From Anaerolineaceae bacterium UBA6133 (GTDB taxonomy: Bacteria > Chloroflexota > Anaerolineae > Anaerolineales > Anaerolineaceae), in assembly GCA_002435825.1 (NCBI GenBank), contig DIVL01000033.1:1-25463 (forward strand): DNA of 25,463 nucleotides, written 5' to 3'. Below the pieces are notes generated by a model. The model saw nothing but the letters and a program-made list of their open reading frames with translations. It had not been told where the DNA came from and ran no database searches. Both the position numbers and the translations under genes were made by a program. Below, piece by piece: positions 23,695 through 25,463 of this stretch (position 1 is the stretch's first letter; each line of letters starts with the position of its first letter).

Positions 23695-23712
23695 GTTACG
23701 CTGCCTCCTTTT

Positions 23713-23730
23713 ATAGAACTTATGTTCTAT
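23713..23730. promoter_or_regulatory. LexA-box-like palindrome upstream of virion operon
   Basis: ATAGAACTTATGTTCTAT is a perfect 7-bp inverted repeat around a 4-base centre. It contains GAAC-N4-GTTC, the core of Gram-positive LexA (SOS) boxes. It ends 19 bases before the first virion gene start. Binding of LexA or of a phage repressor here would block the operon. No convincing -35/-10 pair for the minus strand could be chosen nearby. Confidence 0.55.
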
Positions 23731-23799
23731 TTATGGGCATAGTTTAGCGCTTTTTTAGACGCTTGGATAGAGGTCAAAAGTTGCCAATTTCATTAGAAA

Positions 23800-23827
23800 A
23801 TGTCATCTTTTACACCAGCGGTATACT
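23800..23827 (+). promoter_or_regulatory. Candidate promoter of the NimA-like gene
   Basis: TATACT (23822-23827) matches the -10 consensus in 5 of 6 positions. With a 16-base spacer the -35 would be ATGTCA (4 of 6). Transcription from here would give a short leader containing GGAGG and the ATG at 23856. Confidence 0.45.
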
Positions 23828-23855
23828 TGTATGAGTTTTCCTGGAGGATTAAGAA

Positions 23856-24419
23856 ATGCGCCGAAAAGACCGAGAAATGGACCAAGATTTTGCCCGTGAA
23901 GTGATTGACCGCAGCCAGTTTGGCGTTTTAGCTTGCGTCACCCCTGGCGGAAAGCCTTATGCCATCCCGCTCTCCATCGCGAGAGCTGGCGACAGGCTCT
24001 TCTTCCATTCCGCCACGGCTGGCAGCAAGGTCGATTACCTGCCGGATGGGCAGGAGGTGGCGCTGACTTTTGTCTCGCACGTGCGTGTGCCTGAGCTCTT
24101 CAGTCCGGAGGAACTTGCCAAAATAGTAAACGAACCCGGGGCTGCTTCCAGGCTGGGTTCCAATGTCTTCACCACCGAGTTCGAATCCACCTGCGTGCAA
24201 GGTAAAGTTTACGAGCTGACCGATCCCGCTGATAAATTGTCTGGTTTGCGCTGTATTTGTGAGAAGTTCACGCCGGAGAAGATGGCGTTCTTTGAGCTCG
24301 CGGCAAACAGCTCATTGAAGATCACGAAGGTATATGAAATCCGGATTGAGAGCCTGACTGGCAAACGCAAGCTCTTTGACGCCCAGGGGAATGAACTGAA
24401 ACGGCAAGCCGAAGGCTAA
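23856..24419 (+). CDS. NimA-like pyridoxamine 5'-phosphate oxidase family flavoprotein
   Basis: Protein of 187 aa of the split-barrel FMN-binding family. NimA-type members are linked to 5-nitroimidazole reduction. The N-terminal MRRKDREM is characteristic, followed by FGVLACVTPGGKPYAIPLSI (22-41) and GDRLFFHSATAGSKVDYL (45-62). H51 sits at the place of the cofactor-linked histidine of NimA. The C-terminus has EKFTPEKM, typical of the family. The physiological substrate is unknown; a nitro- or flavin-dependent reductase role is inferred. GGAGG precedes the start at 8 bases. The gene is divergent from the virion operon, and its stop overlaps the convergent metallopeptidase gene by 4 bases. Confidence 0.87.
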   Translation: MRRKDREMDQDFAREVIDRSQFGVLACVTPGGKPYAIPLSIARAGDRLFFHSATAGSKVDYLPDGQEVALTFVSHVRVPELFSPEELAKIVNEPGAASRLGSNVFTTEFESTCVQGKVYELTDPADKLSGLRCICEKFTPEKMAFFELAANSSLKITKVYEIRIESLTGKRKLFDAQGNELKRQAEG

Positions 24420-25099
24420 AAGTCCGGCAGTTTGAGCCCGTTTTGCTTCAGCCAGCGCCGTTGGTCTGCGTAACCCGGCAGCATCTGCCCTAGGAAGGTC
24501 CAGAAAGCATACGAATGATCGTGGTGGCGGGTGTGAGCCAGTTCGTGCACCACCACGTACTCAAGCGCTTCCGTAGGGACCATCGCCAGCCGCAGCGAGA
24601 AATTGAGCGAATTTTGGCGGCTGCATGAGCCCCAACGCCTTTTCGCCCCCGTGATGCGGATCGATTTGACCTGCAAACCCCACTGCCTGGCATATTTCTC
24701 AGCAATCGCCGTGACTGCCTTGCGCGTGGTTTCGCGATAATAGGTTTTTAGACTCTCTGCGCCCCGTTTCTGTTCAGCACTTGCCAAAAAGAAACCCTGC
24801 CCTTGCTTGAAAACCAACCCCCTTGTTCCCTTTCCAGTTAGGTGAAGTGGATATTGCCTGCCTGCAAGCCAGATGAGCTCCCCTTCAGCAAAACGGTATG
24901 CCTGCGCTGGCGGATTCACCATCTCCATAAGAGCTTTTTTCTCAATAATCCAGCCGGCATGTTGCTCCAGGAAGCTGTTGATCTGGCGCCTGGGAGTCCC
25001 CATCGGCGCTTTCAGCACCACCTTACCCCCAGGCAGCACCTGCACCATCAGGCGCTTGCGGCGTCGGTCGTAAATGATTTCATCTGGTTGCTGCAACAT
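24416..25099 (-). CDS. YgjP-type (M48-like) zinc metallopeptidase domain protein
   Basis: Protein of 227 aa from ATG 25099, YgjP/DUF45 family. It has the signature GAKRRWGSCS, LNFSLRLAMVP, then VVVHELAHTRHHDHSYAFW; the HExxH glutamate and two histidines plus the later His of HHDHS would bind zinc. Family members are predicted cytoplasmic peptidases related to SprT and WLM; their substrates are mostly unknown. Start choice: a GTG at 25147 is in frame but has no ribosome binding site. ATG 25099 also lacks one, yet TATAAT lies 6 bases upstream, which fits a leaderless transcript. The gene is convergent with the NimA-like gene. Confidence 0.85.
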   Translation of the reverse strand: MLQQPDEIIYDRRRKRLMVQVLPGGKVVLKAPMGTPRRQINSFLEQHAGWIIEKKALMEMVNPPAQAYRFAEGELIWLAGRQYPLHLTGKGTRGLVFKQGQGFFLASAEQKRGAESLKTYYRETTRKAVTAIAEKYARQWGLQVKSIRITGAKRRWGSCSRQNSLNFSLRLAMVPTEALEYVVVHELAHTRHHDHSYAFWTFLGQMLPGYADQRRWLKQNGLKLPDF

Positions 25100-25105
25100 A
25101 GGCTG

Positions 25106-25111
25106 ATTATA
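25106..25111 (-). promoter_or_regulatory. -10 element for leaderless metallopeptidase mRNA
   Basis: On the minus strand a consensus TATAAT occurs 6 bases before ATG 25099. Normal spacing would place the transcript start at or next to the ATG, so the mRNA would have no leader. No strong -35 is visible. Confidence 0.45.
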
Positions 25112-25207
25112 AGCGGGGAGTGGCTTTAGTTCATTGGGGGATTTCACAGATCGTGCTGCCTGTGCCCACCGTGAAACGGATGGGTAGTCCCCAGACCGAA
25201 TCTGTGG

Positions 25208-25277
25208 TTGTAGGTCGGAATGAGCCTGCCTTAAAATATCCTTACTCCACAGGTTTCACGCAGGCTCACTCCGACAA
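25208..25277. repeat. Palindromic element Z, right copy
   Basis: The inverted arms TTGTAGGTCGGAATGAGCCTGC (split here for length: TTGTAGGTCGG then AATGAGCCTGC, 25208-25229) and GCAGGCTCACTCCGACAA (25260-25277) pair over about 16 positions with one mismatch. The right arm resembles 11522-11541. The surrounding stretch 25100-25439 holds no gene I can support; a second partial inverted repeat occurs at about 25302-25365 (GAGGGAGACCAC and GTGGTCTCATTCCTCCC). Confidence 0.6.
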
Positions 25278-25439
25278 TCCATATCCGCAGATCGTCCGAT
25301 GGCGGAGGGAGACCACGAGAGTTGTCTATGATACCGGGACGGGTTGGTGGTCTCATTCCTCCCTACGCATGGGTTTTCAACCTGCTCTTATGTGACCATT
25401 CGATCCACAGCGGGCACGAGCGGCACAATCGCAAAGTAG

Positions 25440-25463
25440 TTGTAGATACCGTCTTGATTGTCA
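25440..25463 (-). mobile_element. Terminal end of a second IS110-type element (cut by window)
   Basis: The last 24 bases are identical to 11236-11259, the non-coding end and stop codon of the IS110 transposase remnant. On the minus strand the window therefore stops exactly at the stop codon of a probable second transposase copy lying to the right. Confidence 0.6.

Noticed and set aside
13786..23815. CTTTTACA present on both sides of the virion operon as a short att core
   Set aside because: An 8-base AT-rich match is expected by chance and there is no integrase to support it.
25120..25395. Plus-strand ORF of 91 codons at the right end
   Set aside because: It runs through palindromic repeat sequence, has no ribosome binding site and shows no domain.
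11236..25463. 24-bp direct repeat as att sites of the prophage
   Set aside because: The repeat is explained as the terminus of IS110-type elements (it follows the transposase stop), and it lies far outside the virion genes with host genes in between.

Overview
The window looks like a chromosomal segment of a Chloroflexota bacterium, probably an Anaerolineae-type lineage. This is inferred from the gene mix (lipoprotein serpins, DegV, a DUF4173 membrane protein, a YgjP-type metallopeptidase), the strong GGAGG ribosome binding sites and the abundant short palindromic repeats. No rRNA or tRNA gene is present to confirm it.

Left part (1-10855), mostly + strand host genes. There is the 3' end of an ABC exporter, a GH1 beta-glycosidase, about 1.5 kb of nested short repeats, a SanA/YdcF-type DUF218 membrane protein, and two tandem serpin lipoproteins with different reactive-centre loops. 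A bidirectional terminator follows, then a convergent degV gene and a DUF4173 multi-pass membrane protein.

Middle (10856-13761). An 800-bp repeat island holds a MITE-like element with perfect 18-bp terminal inverted repeats, a 67-bp direct repeat, the 3' remnant of an IS110-family transposase and two more palindromic elements. Next come a membrane-anchored protein with a degenerate GH8-like pattern and, tail to tail with it, a PfkB-family sugar kinase homologue that has lost its catalytic GAGD motif.

Right-centre (13819-23694). A compact all-minus-strand virion operon of nine genes runs from right to left: probable small terminase, large terminase, GH25 muramidase, portal, prohead protease fused to major capsid protein, holin-like protein, a small ORF, a probable head-tail connector, and two large tail or adsorption-type proteins. 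Most genes are translationally coupled. A GAAC-N4-GTTC palindrome resembling a Gram-positive LexA box sits just ahead of the first gene. I see no integrase, replication gene, repressor, tape measure or tail-tube gene, so this is either a decayed prophage or a domesticated particle cassette (GTA-like). The capsid gene has a strong internal in-frame ribosome binding site and ATG that would release scaffold plus capsid without the protease.

Right end (23856-25463). A divergent NimA-like flavoprotein is followed by a convergent YgjP-type metallopeptidase, then a palindromic repeat region. The last 24 bases match the downstream end of the IS110 remnant at 11236, so another IS110 copy probably begins at the window edge.
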